The position numbers and the translations under genes are program-made. The notes below the pieces were generated by a model that saw nothing but the letters and a program-made list of their open reading frames with translations, had not been told where the DNA came from and made no database searches. Positions 34,201 to 41,490 of a stretch of 64,000 nucleotides of DNA are shown here, in pieces. The stretch comes from Toxorhynchites rutilus septentrionalis (Eukaryota > Arthropoda > Insecta > Diptera > Culicidae), in the NCBI RefSeq assembly GCF_029784135.1, contig NC_073744.1, forward strand, positions 105,357,266-105,421,265, given 5' to 3'. Numbering within the stretch: the stretch's first letter is position 1; each line of letters opens with the position of its first letter.

Positions 34201-37200
34201 GAGGTTTCCAATCCTTCGATTGGCCACAGAAAAGTATCCATTTATGAAGTCTATCTCCATCTCGGAGAAAAGTGTGGTAAACAATGTCCGGGTTATTTTT
34301 CGTTAAGGCTGATTTAGACGATGCCTGTCAGCGCTCTAGTTGAAGTATCCAGTGAACAGAGAACAGACACACACTCTGTTCAAGTTACTTGTACCAGTAT
34401 CGAACACGTAATTGGCCTCTAACTTGAACAGAGTGTCTGTTCTCTATTCACTGGATACTTCAACTAGAGCGCTGACAGGCATCGTCTAAATCAGCCTTAA
34501 CGAAAAATAACCCGGACATTGTTTACCACACTTTTCTCCGAGATGGAGATAGACTTCATAAATGGATACTTTTCTTTGGCCAATCGAAGGATTGGAAACC
34601 TCAGATAAATCAAGGTATATGCTCACGTCATTTCCATAGCAGCAGCTACGATGACGCCATCAAATGCGCCATGAACTTAATGGTACGAGGAAATATAGGA
34701 TGTTGAATTCCAAAGTTAAACCTTTTTTCTGCCTTATATGTATCAGCCATTCCATGTCGAACCGATATAGTGGTTCTCCGATTTTCGTGGAAAGTGGTAG
34801 ATTTGTTCTTTATTGTAAAATATTAGACCCGTCTTTTCTTGTTTTTTTTATTAGGGCTGTGTGGTATACATTGCAAATCGTGAATATTGTCACCGGATTA
34901 AGGGCATTGTAGTGATGTAGAACGTTGAACTTTTGACTAGTCTGAAATCGATCCACCGCCGCAACAATAAGAAATTTTTCACCGTGCAATTTTTCGAAAT
35001 AACTGGTATACTCATCGGCAGTGCGGAAATACTCTCGGCATACAAAGCAGCAGCGCAAAGAGGGGTCCAAATCGTGTTTCAGCATACGTTCCACCGTAGT
35101 CACATAACGAATTTCCGGTAGAAGTCGATTCGCCACAACCATCTCTTTAATTTCCTTCAAAACTTTGTCGTTTTGTAAAATTGCATCCAGCATACGCAGG
35201 AATTTGTTTTGCTTTTTGGAAGTCAACTCTGAGAAATCAACAAATATAATCATTCTTTAGCGGAATAAATATATCGAACCGACCTACCAGCTCCAGCAGG
35301 TTTCGCAACCGCTCCATGTTGAATTTAAAATGATTTAGTCGATTACCATTGGCATGCTGTTGGATTGGCTCATTACGTGTTATCAAATCGTGGTTCATCA
35401 GCACCCAGCCCAACTCGTCCATTTTGACACGAGTGTTGCGGCGCGGTTTTATGTTATCGAAAAGTTTCTCGCGTGGTTTCCGTTTGATGATGCCTCCGTC
35501 CTTGATCAGATTGTGCCGATAAATTCGTACCACGTACGATTCTATTTCATGATTTTGCCCTGGTGATGAAACAAAAAAAAATTAACACTCTCTTTTAAAT
35601 GCTCAATAAAACCACATACGATTAAAACGCTGCTTGCTTGGAAAGAAAAGCATTGATTGCGCGGCTAGAAGGTAAAATATACTCAAAACATCCTTCTGCA
35701 CTGTTTTTAATTCGATCGCTGATTGTAGATATCTGAAAAAGTAGAAGCAATTATGAGAAATTTTTATACGAAAAAATCCAGAAAATTACCTGCCTACAGT
35801 AAAGCGCGAGCAGCTATTTTGCCAACGAATGCATTTGTCGCCAAAAGATATGATTAGTTTTGTAAACAAATTTGTTTTTTTCACGAGCAATGGCCGAACA
35901 GCCATTTTGAAATTGCGGTCCACCTATAGTATAACGCCTTGATTGCAATTACATGAAAGTAGGGGGAGTTTTTGTTTCCACCGACATGAATTCCCCAACG
36001 GAGATTTCAAATCCAAGGTGTCTGGGGGAAATCAGCATGTAAATACCCTCGTGATTGATAGTTTAACTAACGACGCGCACAACCAGCCGTATGGCACCCG
36101 CCATGTTTTTGATGCCAACATCTCACACGTCAGAAGTATTTGTTTTCTTCAAAACAGCGATCCGCGTTGACGGCAGTGAGCTTCGTTTACTAGTTTAGGG
36201 GAGCGTCAAAGAACAGCTAATTTTCAGTCGGAGTGAACGTTTTCAAAATTAAAATTATGAATGAAAATTAGCTTTCCCATATCAAATTAGTATTATGTTC
36301 AAATTAAAAACATTTTTGTTTGCAGGTGGGGAAAAAGTCTCATACGAAAATTGTTTATGAAGACAACTTTATATTATAAAGAAAAAAATCAGCAACGATG
36401 TTGGAATTGTATGACCATATGGTTGAATGAAAGTCAGAAATACGTGTTTCTAATAATTAAATAACATAATGTGAAAATTGTCATTCAAATTTTAAAATTT
36501 GAAAACCTGCTTCGTGTCTTCTAATCTGATAGAGATTACACTAACGATTTTGGGACCCAAATTATGACTCTAACTTGAAGTCGCCACCAGACGTCGATGT
36601 TATCGCGAATTACCAATTTACCACCATCTGTCATATCGTGATGTCGATGATGAACTTTTACAGCAGAGGGATAGTGAGATAGGCGGTGACGGTAGGTAGA
36701 GTGAGATAGCGATAATCGTGTTCTCTATTCACTGGATACTTCAACTAGAGCGCTGACTGGCATCGTCTAAATCAGCCTTTATGTGAACCTTGTTTCCACA
36801 TTCTTTTACTGCACAATAAAGTGCGATTCACATACAACATCCACGTCACGTTCACGTTCCGTCACGTCACGTTACGTCAGTTATTCTACCAAGCAATTAT
36901 TATGAAAACATTCACATACACCGGCAACGTAACGACCCGTCAGCATATGTTCAACGAAAACGACCGGCAGGATTTGTAGAAAAGAATAATTGACGGAGAC
37001 GGACAGCTCGTTTGGTTTTTGTCTGGGCTTTGTGTCACGGCTTTTGTTTTGATTTTGGTTGTACAGTAATTTACATCTAATTTAGCTAATTGGGCAGACC
37101 TGTGATGTTTAATTAGATATTTTACCTCTAATTGGACATTTTTGTAAACATTGAGTTCGGGGCCCAAATTATAGCCCCATTTTGAAAGTCGCCACCTGTC

Positions 37201-39784
37201 GCAAATGTCCAATTACTGGTCAAGATTGCATTATAAGTAACATATTGTACTTTTTATGCCAACATATCTCTTAGTTCCGAATTTCGGAGTGAAAATAATT
37301 CGCGCCTAGCTGATACGGTTTGCTAGGCGTACGATTAGTTATTCTATATATTATTATTGTTGAATAAGGATCGGACTACGGGGTTCAAGCATTTTAATTC
37401 AATGATTTTCATTGAATTTTTCAAAATTTAGGACTGATTCTAGGCATGCTGATTCGAAAGAGGGCATTGCAATTTAAAATTGTTGTAGATGGCGACACCA
37501 TGAATAACATTAAATAAATCATTCGTTTGACATTTGACGTGACGGGCTGGTGGAAGTATTGACTGCATGTGTGAATTGGTGGGGACGTTGATGGAACGTA
37601 GACGTTCTTCTCCGTAACGATCTATGTGAATCGCACATAATACGGCATCTGAAGTAAATAAAATATTTACAATATAATTTTGGCATGATAGAGAACCGCG
37701 AGATGAACGATTATCTGTGGAGTAGTTGGACAACAGATTTCTTAGACTTATAGCACTTTTATCACACTCACAAGCTCATCAAATCCTCACTGTCCCCAAA
37801 AATATTGAATAATATATAATATAAATACGTTATTGCAGCTATCGTACACTATTTTTCACGAATATATATTTGTTTATTTCTTCCTTCAGTTGTTTTCCTC
37901 AGCGAGTTGATATGAAACCATAACCACACAACCAAACAAAAAGTAAATAATTCAGAAAGCTACGTCTCGCTACTCGTCTCACGTATTGTCAAGAAAGTGT
38001 CAAGAACGAAACACCTATAGTTTAGCATCTTGATTGCAATGCCGATTTCCCTCAGCCAGCATGGTTTAGATGTCTCTGTTAGGGAATACACTTCGGTGGG
38101 AACAAAAGTTCCCTCTACTTTGATGTGCCGATTTCTCCGTATCTTCAATTTCGACCAATCAGAACGAGGTATTTCCTTTTGGAAATTTTTTCTATTGTTT
38201 GCTAGTTAGTTTCATATGATATATTATTTTATCAATTGTGATGGATTGTTATGGAGTGCTCAGATTGATTGATGCAAATAACTCGTAAATCCATCAGGAA
38301 ATAACTGACCAATAATTATAAGTACATAAGCCGCTGCATGTGTCGTCAATTTCGACCAATCAGAAGTGGGTATTTCCGTTAGGATAGGGATTGAGATTTT
38401 CCAATTATTCGATAGTTAGTTTCATGACACACATTATTTGATTCAATGTAAACAATTGTGATGGAGTGCCGAAATTGATTGACGCAAAAATCTCATCAAT
38501 CCATCATGAAATGACTGTGCAATAAGCGATTGAAATTGGACAATTTTCACGATGTGCTCAATTTTCGATTTTCAATTTGTACTTCAATATGTTCCCGAAA
38601 GACGTAATCCTATGTCAAAACATAAAAAAAATGAACAATTTGAACGCTTTATGGTATTATTAGCAACTAGAGACTTGTAGAAACCCAAACTCTTCTTGAT
38701 TACATGTGATTTGAAGAAAAATCGATATACATTTACTAGTTGCGTGAAAACACTCAAAATCGTACAAACCAACATCATTTACCTTACAATTAAGGCGTGT
38801 TATCTCAACAAGTTTCAAGTTGCAAAATCAGTAATATTCCAGTTTTCCCTGAACTGGATTCCTTCGACAAAGAATATTTCATGAGATCAACGCTTGTCCG
38901 TTAGCCGATGAAGATGTTGGAAGTGAAAAATATACCTTCCCATCGCTTCCACTTAACGATAGACTCATTTGGATATTCAAATCACACTTCATCGACAGTT
39001 TCATTTACCATTGGCACACCGTATAATCATACTCACCTTCTATTGACCATTTATACAGAATTGCCTCTATATTATCTACGGTAACCGATCCTCTGCTGGC
39101 GCCTTCAGCTTCGAATAGATTTTTGGCTGTTTTGTCACAAACTCGCTTGATAGGTTCCACCATCCAGCTGGTATCTCGCATTAAGGGACGATTCAATAAT
39201 TTTCTGTATATAAACCATTCTTCATCATCCCTAGAAAAAATAATTAATGCTCGGATGGAAAAAAAAATAGAAATATCTGTGACAAGAAACACTTACATGA
39301 AAAACAAACCACGCTTACAGTTATGCTTATTATTGAAGTATGTCCAAGCTGGTGGTAACGGATGCTTCGGATATTTGCCCTCGTGTGCAAATACATTCCT
39401 CATCATCGCAGGATCTTTTATAAAAATAGCGTTGGTGTCAGATATTTTCAGTCGGACGATCGATCCATACGTCTCGTGGAGTTTTGATATCGTTAGATGC
39501 AACCTGGGATTGAAAAGTGTCTTATTTTTGGTTTTGAATTTTGAAAATTTTTGAAAAGAAGAAAGGACTCAAAAACGATGCAGGATATGTGATATGAAAA
39601 TTTCAAAAACACTCTTGATTCATACTCACTTTTTTGGATTACCAAGGTGAATGATGTCATTTAAGCTCCCAATCAAAGGTATTCTAGGAGGACCAGGAAT
39701 ACTTTCGAATGATCGGCTTTCTAAACACGCTGCGTTGCTCACGAATTTCACGTGAGACCTTAATGTTTTCATACATGCACACAT
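16154..39784 (-). CDS. CYP315A1: CYP315A1 (shadow)-like mitochondrial cytochrome P450, seven exons
   Basis: Splicing seven exons gives about 500 codons, normal for an insect mitochondrial P450. The N-terminus is short and basic, a likely mitochondrial signal, followed by PGPP at residues 30-33. Other landmarks are RGLFFMDDEEW near 117-126, the I-helix AAGDTT at 315-320, the K-helix ETLR at 361-364, PQRW at 415-418, and the haem loop [10 protein letters not shown] with the thiolate Cys446. The RGLFFM block and the K-helix and haem-loop context point to CYP315A1, which in Drosophila is the ecdysteroid 2-hydroxylase shadow. That assignment is from remembered family features. Starts at 39784 or 39772 are both possible. 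Intron 3 is 18.8 kb and full of repeats. One T too many near 19926-19930 shifts the frame in exon 4, from either decay or a base-call error. Confidence 0.85.
16330..16545 (-). CDS. CYP315A1: P450 exon 6 (haem-binding loop)
   Basis: 72 codons, phase 0, with acceptor TTTTTCAG and donor AAG|GTAACA. Includes HEFLPQRW and the haem ligand signature [10 protein letters not shown] followed by QKVAQYQM. Confidence 0.9.
16610..16822 (-). CDS. CYP315A1: P450 exon 5
   Basis: 71 codons, phase 0 at both ends, with acceptor TTATTTTAG and donor CAT|GTAAGG. Carries the rest of the I helix ([12 protein letters not shown]), the K-helix ETLRLFP and the region up to CYNIPQH. Confidence 0.88.
16823..18289. other. 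intron 4 of the P450 gene, AT-rich part
   Basis: No coding sequence. Two short palindromes with an ATGTCA(A/T)ATGACAT core occur at about 17202-17218 and 17468-17507; the second pairs CTGCAGTTTTAATGTCA with its complement. No element boundaries were resolved. Confidence 0.4.
18290..18349 (-). mobile_element. tRNA-related SINE head
   Basis: Reading leftward from 18349, GCTCCCGTGGTCGAGTGGTT looks like the first half of a Ser/Leu-type tRNA, with a good internal promoter A box (TGGTCGAGTGG, 18332-18342). The anticodon arm and B box are not intact, so it is a tRNA-derived SINE or tRNA fragment rather than a tRNA gene. Confidence 0.45.
18960..19135 (+). mobile_element. LINE A-related 3-prime end fragment
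   Basis: CGAGTAATCGGTTAC at 19030-19044 and the surrounding CTCGAGC...CCGCGAG match the 3-prime region shared by LINE A and the fragment at 20563-20724, here on the plus strand. It ends near TAATAAACATATATAT. Confidence 0.45.
19787..20188 (-). CDS. CYP315A1: P450 exon 4 (one-base frameshift)
   Basis: Acceptor ATTTTTTCAG|TA joins exon 3 in phase 1 to give [15 protein letters not shown], the expected D/E-helix sequence. It runs to the I-helix AAGDT with donor ACG|GTAAAT. At 19926-19930 an A5 run (T5 on the coding strand) is one base too long. Removing one T would join EIHDVSVIL to [15 protein letters not shown]. The only intron-like alternative would be 17 bp, too short to splice. Confidence 0.8.
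20563..20724 (-). mobile_element. 162-bp 5-prime-truncated LINE A copy with 12-bp target duplication
   Basis: The sequence matches the last part of LINE A (300-470) including its A-rich tail. AGACCTCTTCTT at 20551-20562 and 20725-20736 flanks it exactly. This is the classic product of target-primed reverse transcription. It lies in intron 3 of the P450 gene. Confidence 0.85.
20764..21084. mobile_element. mariner-type MITE, near-palindromic
   Basis: Inverted ends TACGAGGGTCGTTCAAAAAA and TACGAGAGTCGTTCAAAAAA resemble mariner ITRs. Inside, CGTAACGTTCGAGGCATTTT and its near-complement (about 20885-20919 and 20992-21027) let the whole element fold into a hairpin. No coding capacity. Confidence 0.7.
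21205..23108. mobile_element. element Z: 1.9 kb with TTGACGTAGARCTACG ends
   Basis: The left end TTGACGTAGAGCTACGTC is mirrored by TTGACGTAGAACTACG at 23093-23108 on the other strand. The ends are variants of those on elements X and the histone-derived repeats. The interior holds a LINE/gag-like coding fragment (21791-22112) and otherwise unrecognised AT-rich sequence. Confidence 0.55.
21791..22112 (+). pseudogene. ORF1/gag-like N-terminal fragment inside element Z
   Basis: [20 protein letters not shown] starts at 21791. After frame changes, [18 protein letters not shown] and [13 protein letters not shown] follow. This resembles the N-terminal part of retrotransposon ORF1/gag proteins seen in mosquito genomes, but I cannot name the family. 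It ends abruptly near 22112. Confidence 0.4.
23971..23980 (+). promoter_or_regulatory. TATA box of copy A
   Basis: GAGTATAAAACACG lies about 75 bp upstream of the H2A-like codons. The same block recurs in copies B, C and D (twice). Confidence 0.5.
24063..24545. mobile_element. 483-bp MITE, copy 2, inserted in H2A pseudogene (TAA duplication)
   Basis: The MITE interrupts CGTGGACGTAACAAAGG, which is continuous in the other copies. TAA is duplicated at 24060-24062 and 24546-24548. The ends are TACTTATGACAGACATAC and the inverse of TACCAGGGACAGACATAC. The empty site in sister repeats makes the boundaries exact. Confidence 0.85.
24549..24783 (+). pseudogene. histone H2A pseudogene, copy A
   Basis: [17 protein letters not shown] and QFPVG match the canonical H2A N-terminus. 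In a second frame [19 protein letters not shown] and IIEF follow, and in a third [12 protein letters not shown]. Frameshifts and stops rule out a functional histone. The start codons were cut off by the MITE at 24063-24545. Confidence 0.75.
25006..25021 (+). promoter_or_regulatory. histone mRNA-type 3-prime stem-loop (copy A)
   Basis: GGTTCTTTTCAGAACC: a perfect 6-bp stem with a TTTC loop, the form of metazoan replication-dependent histone 3-prime ends. It lies about 220 bp past the last H2A-like codons. Confidence 0.65.
25201..25952. other. unclassified spacer between copy A and element X1
   Basis: No coding region. A degenerate histone-like stem-loop (inverse of CGGTCTTTTCAGGGCC) lies at 25694-25709. 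GGACAAACCAAGATCAGAGG near 25557 has a relative at about 20330-20350. Confidence 0.35.
25953..27946 (-). mobile_element. element X1: TGACGTAGGACTA-ended repeat with 198-bp tandem units
   Basis: The left end TGACGTAGGACTATCG and the inverted right end TGACGTAGGACTACGTC bound about 2 kb. Inside are tandem 198-bp units (26864-27458) and a promoter-like CCAAT/TATA/initiator block near 27659-27705 on the minus strand. Element X2 (41011-42935) is the same family in opposite orientation. No long open frame. Confidence 0.65.
26864..27458. repeat. 198-bp tandem repeat, three units, in X1
   Basis: CACCTGTTAATAGCACTTG recurs at 26862, 27060 and 27258, with the truncated form CACCTGTTAATAGC at 27456, an exact 198-bp period. 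Units are nearly identical. Confidence 0.9.
27981..28553 (-). mobile_element. element X3: truncated X copy
   Basis: Matches X1 outside the tandem array: the ATATCCTACTGATGGGGAAG block, the CGCGCGTGTATGTGTGTGTA block and the TATA-bearing segment. It is joined directly to copy B of the histone-derived repeat at 28554. Confidence 0.6.
28732..28747 (-). promoter_or_regulatory. histone mRNA-type 3-prime stem-loop (copy B)
   Basis: On the minus strand GGTTCTTTTTAGAACC: a perfect 6-bp stem, but the loop is TTTT instead of TTTC. Confidence 0.6.
28933..29183 (-). pseudogene. histone H2A pseudogene, copy B unit 2
   Basis: [20 protein letters not shown] and [10 protein letters not shown] are followed by TGA. 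Past the stop and a frameshift come [18 protein letters not shown] and [19 protein letters not shown]. The original ATG codon context is mutated (CATCGTGG). It is derived from canonical H2A, not H2A.V, judging by the SGRGKGGK-type start. Confidence 0.75.
30240..30470 (-). pseudogene. histone H2A pseudogene, copy B unit 1
   Basis: An ATG at 30470 gives [15 protein letters not shown], close to the H2A start, then loses frame. Downstream, [20 protein letters not shown] corresponds to the H2A C-terminal helix region, with stops between the two pieces. The middle of H2A is shortened. Confidence 0.7.
30974..31173. repeat. 200-bp segment bounded by two TGACGTAGGACTA-type motifs
   Basis: GACGTAGTCCTACGTCA at 30974-30990 and GACGTAGTCCTACATCA at 31157-31173 lie in the same orientation. 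The interval matches one terminal segment of element X (AAAAGTAACAAGTATA to GAAATGAAA). Confidence 0.55.
31255..31636. mobile_element. 382-bp MITE with GGGCCTGATTCTCGAATAC ends
   Basis: CTGATTCTCGAATACACTTC at 31259-31278 and its complement at about 31612-31631 give terminal inverted repeats near 30 bp (left GGGGCTG, right CAGGCCC). The interior is AT-rich and non-coding. TTA-like sequence flanks both sides. Confidence 0.65.
32629..32856 (-). other. 75-codon frame, left arm, divergent from the gene
   Basis: An open frame ([18 protein letters not shown]...) lying just upstream of the left-arm gene in the opposite direction. It is conserved in both arms, but the arms are nearly identical throughout, so this is weak evidence for coding. 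A diverged DNA relative at 38025-38125 reads best in another frame. Confidence 0.25.
32894..33980 (+). pseudogene. left-arm copy of the 307-residue gene, frameshifted
   Basis: Same four exons as the right-arm gene, on the opposite strand: 32894-33009, 33067-33179, 33241-33516 and 33572-33980, with the same splice signals. Exon 4 begins AGTTGACACC where the right copy has AGTTGACTTCC. That is one base fewer, so the spliced frame is lost immediately. A long A run near the stop also differs. The rest is highly similar, so decay is recent, or the base is a sequencing error. Confidence 0.65.
34303..34500. mobile_element. 198-bp MITE at the exact centre of the palindrome
   Basis: The ends TTAAGGCTGATTTAGACGAT are perfect inverted repeats extending about 70 bp to GAACAGAG, around a 50-bp spacer. 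Its own symmetry makes it the hinge of the larger palindrome. The right half alone recurs at 36721-36779, at the outer edge of the right arm. Confidence 0.75.
34810..35905 (-). CDS. unrecognised four-exon gene, about 307 residues (right-arm copy, intact)
   Basis: Exons 35790-35905, 35620-35732, 35284-35559 and 34810-35228 join in frame with introns of 57, 60 and 55 bp and proper GT-AG borders (GGCAG|GTAATT, TTTAATC|GTATGT, GGTAG|GTCGGT). The ATG at 35905 is inferred. The product is basic at the N-terminus ([17 protein letters not shown]), has a Lys/Arg-rich middle ([19 protein letters not shown]) and a helical stretch near residues 172-220. A possible metal site is C229-x2-C232 with H250. I do not recognise a family. 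It could be a host gene or cargo of a transposable element. It lies in P450 intron 3, on the same strand as the P450. Confidence 0.6.
35943..36170 (+). other. 75-codon frame, right arm, divergent from the gene
   Basis: The same frame as 32629-32856. It starts 38 bp from the presumed start of the intact gene and runs the other way, so any real transcript would share a bidirectional promoter. Coding status is uncertain. Confidence 0.25.
36721..36779. mobile_element. half copy of the palindrome-centre MITE
   Basis: TTCTCTATTCACTGGATACT through CATCGTCTAAATCAGCCTT matches the right half of 34303-34500 and begins at the exact base where the right arm stops. Confidence 0.75.
37060..37250. repeat. 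copy of a short repeat shared with the histone-derived elements
   Basis: TTTAGCTAATTGGGCAGACC, then GGACATTTTTGTAAACAT and CAAATTATAGCCCC. Relatives lie at about 23430-23580, 29690-29810, 56750-56870 and 61620-61800 inside copies A-D, so it is an independent element inserted in an ancestor of the compound repeat. Confidence 0.6.
38025..38617. repeat. TIR-type repeat with a diverged 200-bp tandem pair
   Basis: TCAATTTCGACCAATCAGAA occurs near 38143 and 38345, each starting a similar unit of about 200 bp (GATGGA...TGATTGA). The right edge is GACGTAATCCTATGTCA (38601-38617), a variant of the family end motif. 38025-38125 resembles the palindrome segment at 32760-32870. Confidence 0.5.
39037..39230 (-). 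CDS. CYP315A1: P450 exon 3
   Basis: Acceptor TTTTTTCTAG|GG, donor GAAG|GTGAGT. Begins [14 protein letters not shown] and ends YKWSIE. Intron 2 is 66 bp. The next exon lies 18.8 kb away. Confidence 0.85.
39297..39503 (-). CDS. CYP315A1: P450 exon 2
   Basis: Acceptor AATCCCAG|GTTG, donor AT|GTAAGT. Joins exon 1 in phase 2. Encodes the B-C region including [12 protein letters not shown] and CKRGLFF. Intron 1 is 126 bp. Confidence 0.85.
39630..39784 (-). CDS. CYP315A1: P450 exon 1
   Basis: Encodes the presumptive targeting peptide and the [10 protein letters not shown] hinge. The donor is AA|GTGAGT. An in-frame TAA lies 15 bases upstream of the first ATG (39784); a second ATG is at 39772. A possible acceptor (CTTTCTTTCCAG) near 39930 hints at an upstream untranslated exon. 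Confidence 0.8.
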
Positions 39785-40853
39785 GCTCGTCAGTTGTTAT
39801 TCCTTCTGCAGTTGAAACCGGACTGTTTGTAAACCATATCACTTTTAGCTGTGACCCATCCGCTAGACACTTCCTTCTGTTGTTCTTCTTTACGATGATA
39901 TGTCTATCACAGCGGCATGAGATAATCTGGAAAGAAAGATAGAGGATTCCTGGCCTGGCTCAACACAAGAATTCTAACGCTGTTGGTGTTAGTTTCGTTT
40001 AAGTTTTCATACATAAGGCACAAATTATATGGCACGAACAGTGGGAAAAAGCATATTTTATATAATGGTCTTTTTTCGAATCACAACGCCATTACGTTCT
40101 AAAATAATAATTTTAAGACAGATAATATTATTCGATATGCATATTTCTACTTTCTGAGTATGGTTCAACATAACAAGCGAGTGCGAGTTGTCCCAAACCT
40201 TGTGAGAATGTAAGTTGTAAGTTTCAAAACTTGAAACACAGTTTTATCTTACTAATTTTGGAATACAAACTAACAATCAAGAAATATACGAAAGATGTAT
40301 GCATTTGCGATACGAATGCATTCAAGTGTAGTTGAATTGCTGATAAGTGTGAATACGGCAAAATCTTCATTCTCGTTTACATGCCGTTTTATGATGTTTC
40401 TCTAACTGAATGACTACGCAAGCGCAGGGCGATAAAAATATGATTGTGCCGAAAACAGCTGCTGTTTTATTCCACACATTCGGTTGAAAGACAGGGATAT
40501 TCAAAATATATGATGAATATTCTGAGCGTTTTACTGATCGGTCCGAGATTTATTTCAATATACACATTTCAGCCTTGAATGATTTATATCTACGTAGTTC
40601 AATTCTCGTTTCAACGATAAGATTTGGAAGGATGTTTGTATGTCTGTATGTCCTGCATAGATTCGAAGGCTACTGAATCGATCGACGTGCAAATGCGCAT
40701 AGAGAAACGCGAGGAGAGAGCAAATCAAAGATAGAACATGTACAGTAGGGTGACGATTATCCGCGAGCAGATGATTTTAAAAATGCCAATTTCTTCTTCG
40801 ATGGCAAGTGAGGGTAAATTTCTATACAAAAATATATTGTATCCATTCACTTA
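39785..40853. other. upstream region of the P450 gene
   Basis: No coding region or named repeat is seen. A polypyrimidine-AG just above exon 1 could be the acceptor of a non-coding first exon. A promoter could not be placed with confidence. Confidence 0.35.
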
Positions 40854-41010
40854 TTGACATAGGACTATGTCTTTGATTTCTATATAGGGGGGTCACTCTA
40901 CGAAAAATGTAACGATTTATTAAGAGTTTTCAAACGCATATTACTCAAAATGGTTATTGCGACATATGTTGTGTTTTATATCATTAGAAAGGAAATTTAT
41001 CCAGATTTTT
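40854..41010. repeat. TTGACATAGGACTATGTC end of a truncated family member
   Basis: A variant of the shared end motif followed by TTTGATTTCTATATAGGGG, parallel to the X-element sequence TTTCATTTCTATACCGGGG. It is cut off where X2 begins. Confidence 0.5.
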
Positions 41011-41253
41011 TGACGTAGGACTACGTCTTTCATTTCTATACCGGGGTGTAAAATCAAAGTTTCGAAAACGAAAGCGTTACGCCGGAGACCGAGATTTTGA
41101 GCGTTAATAGCTCCTAAACAACTGAACGAAATGGTATGATAAACACTTCATTCGAAAGATAAAATGTCTACGCGTTATATACTTGTTACTTTTTTATCCA
41201 AAAACTTGTTTCAATAGTCTTAAAATTGCTTTCAAAACAGGCTATTGAAATCA

Positions 41254-41296
41254 CCAATCGGTATATAAGCGAGCGGCGCTCGGAAATCCACTCAGT
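41254..41296 (+). promoter_or_regulatory. CCAAT, TATA and initiator in element X2
   Basis: CCAAT (41254-41258), TATATAAG (41262-41269) and CACTCAGTTC (initiator TCAGT at 41292-41296). TATA-to-initiator spacing is about 31 bp, as in a working insect core promoter. The same trio occurs in X1 and X3. Confidence 0.5.
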
Positions 41297-41490
41297 TCTA
41301 ATTGAACAGCGATTGGAGCATGTTGTCGCTGTTGCGGTGAAGCTCTTTAATTATCATGAAAGCGCGGATGAACGGTGTCACCAAGAGCCTGTTTGTGCAC
41401 CCTAGGCCAGAAGGGAATCTATCAGGAGGAAAGTGATGCCACAAACGGTTCCCTGGGAAGACATCGCTACACACACATACACGCGCGGCT

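Larger units (their letters stand above)
32017..36720. repeat. 4.7-kb near-perfect palindrome (arms 32017-34302 and 34501-36720)
   Basis: CACGATTATCGCTATCTCAC at 32017 is mirrored by its complement ending at 36720, and the match runs inward to the central MITE at 34303-34500. The arms differ by scattered substitutions and small indels, including a 62-bp length difference near 32140-32208. This indicates a real inverted duplication with some age rather than a simple hairpin-read artefact. Confidence 0.85.

Noticed and set aside
32017..36720. Palindrome as a sequencing hairpin artefact
   Set aside because: The arms differ by substitutions, a 62-bp indel and homopolymer lengths, and the outer edge ends at a MITE half. 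Long-read confirmation is still needed.
41270..41480. Another histone gene (H1, H2B, H3 or H4) downstream of the X-element promoter
   Set aside because: Translation in all frames shows no histone motif and no 3-prime stem-loop follows.
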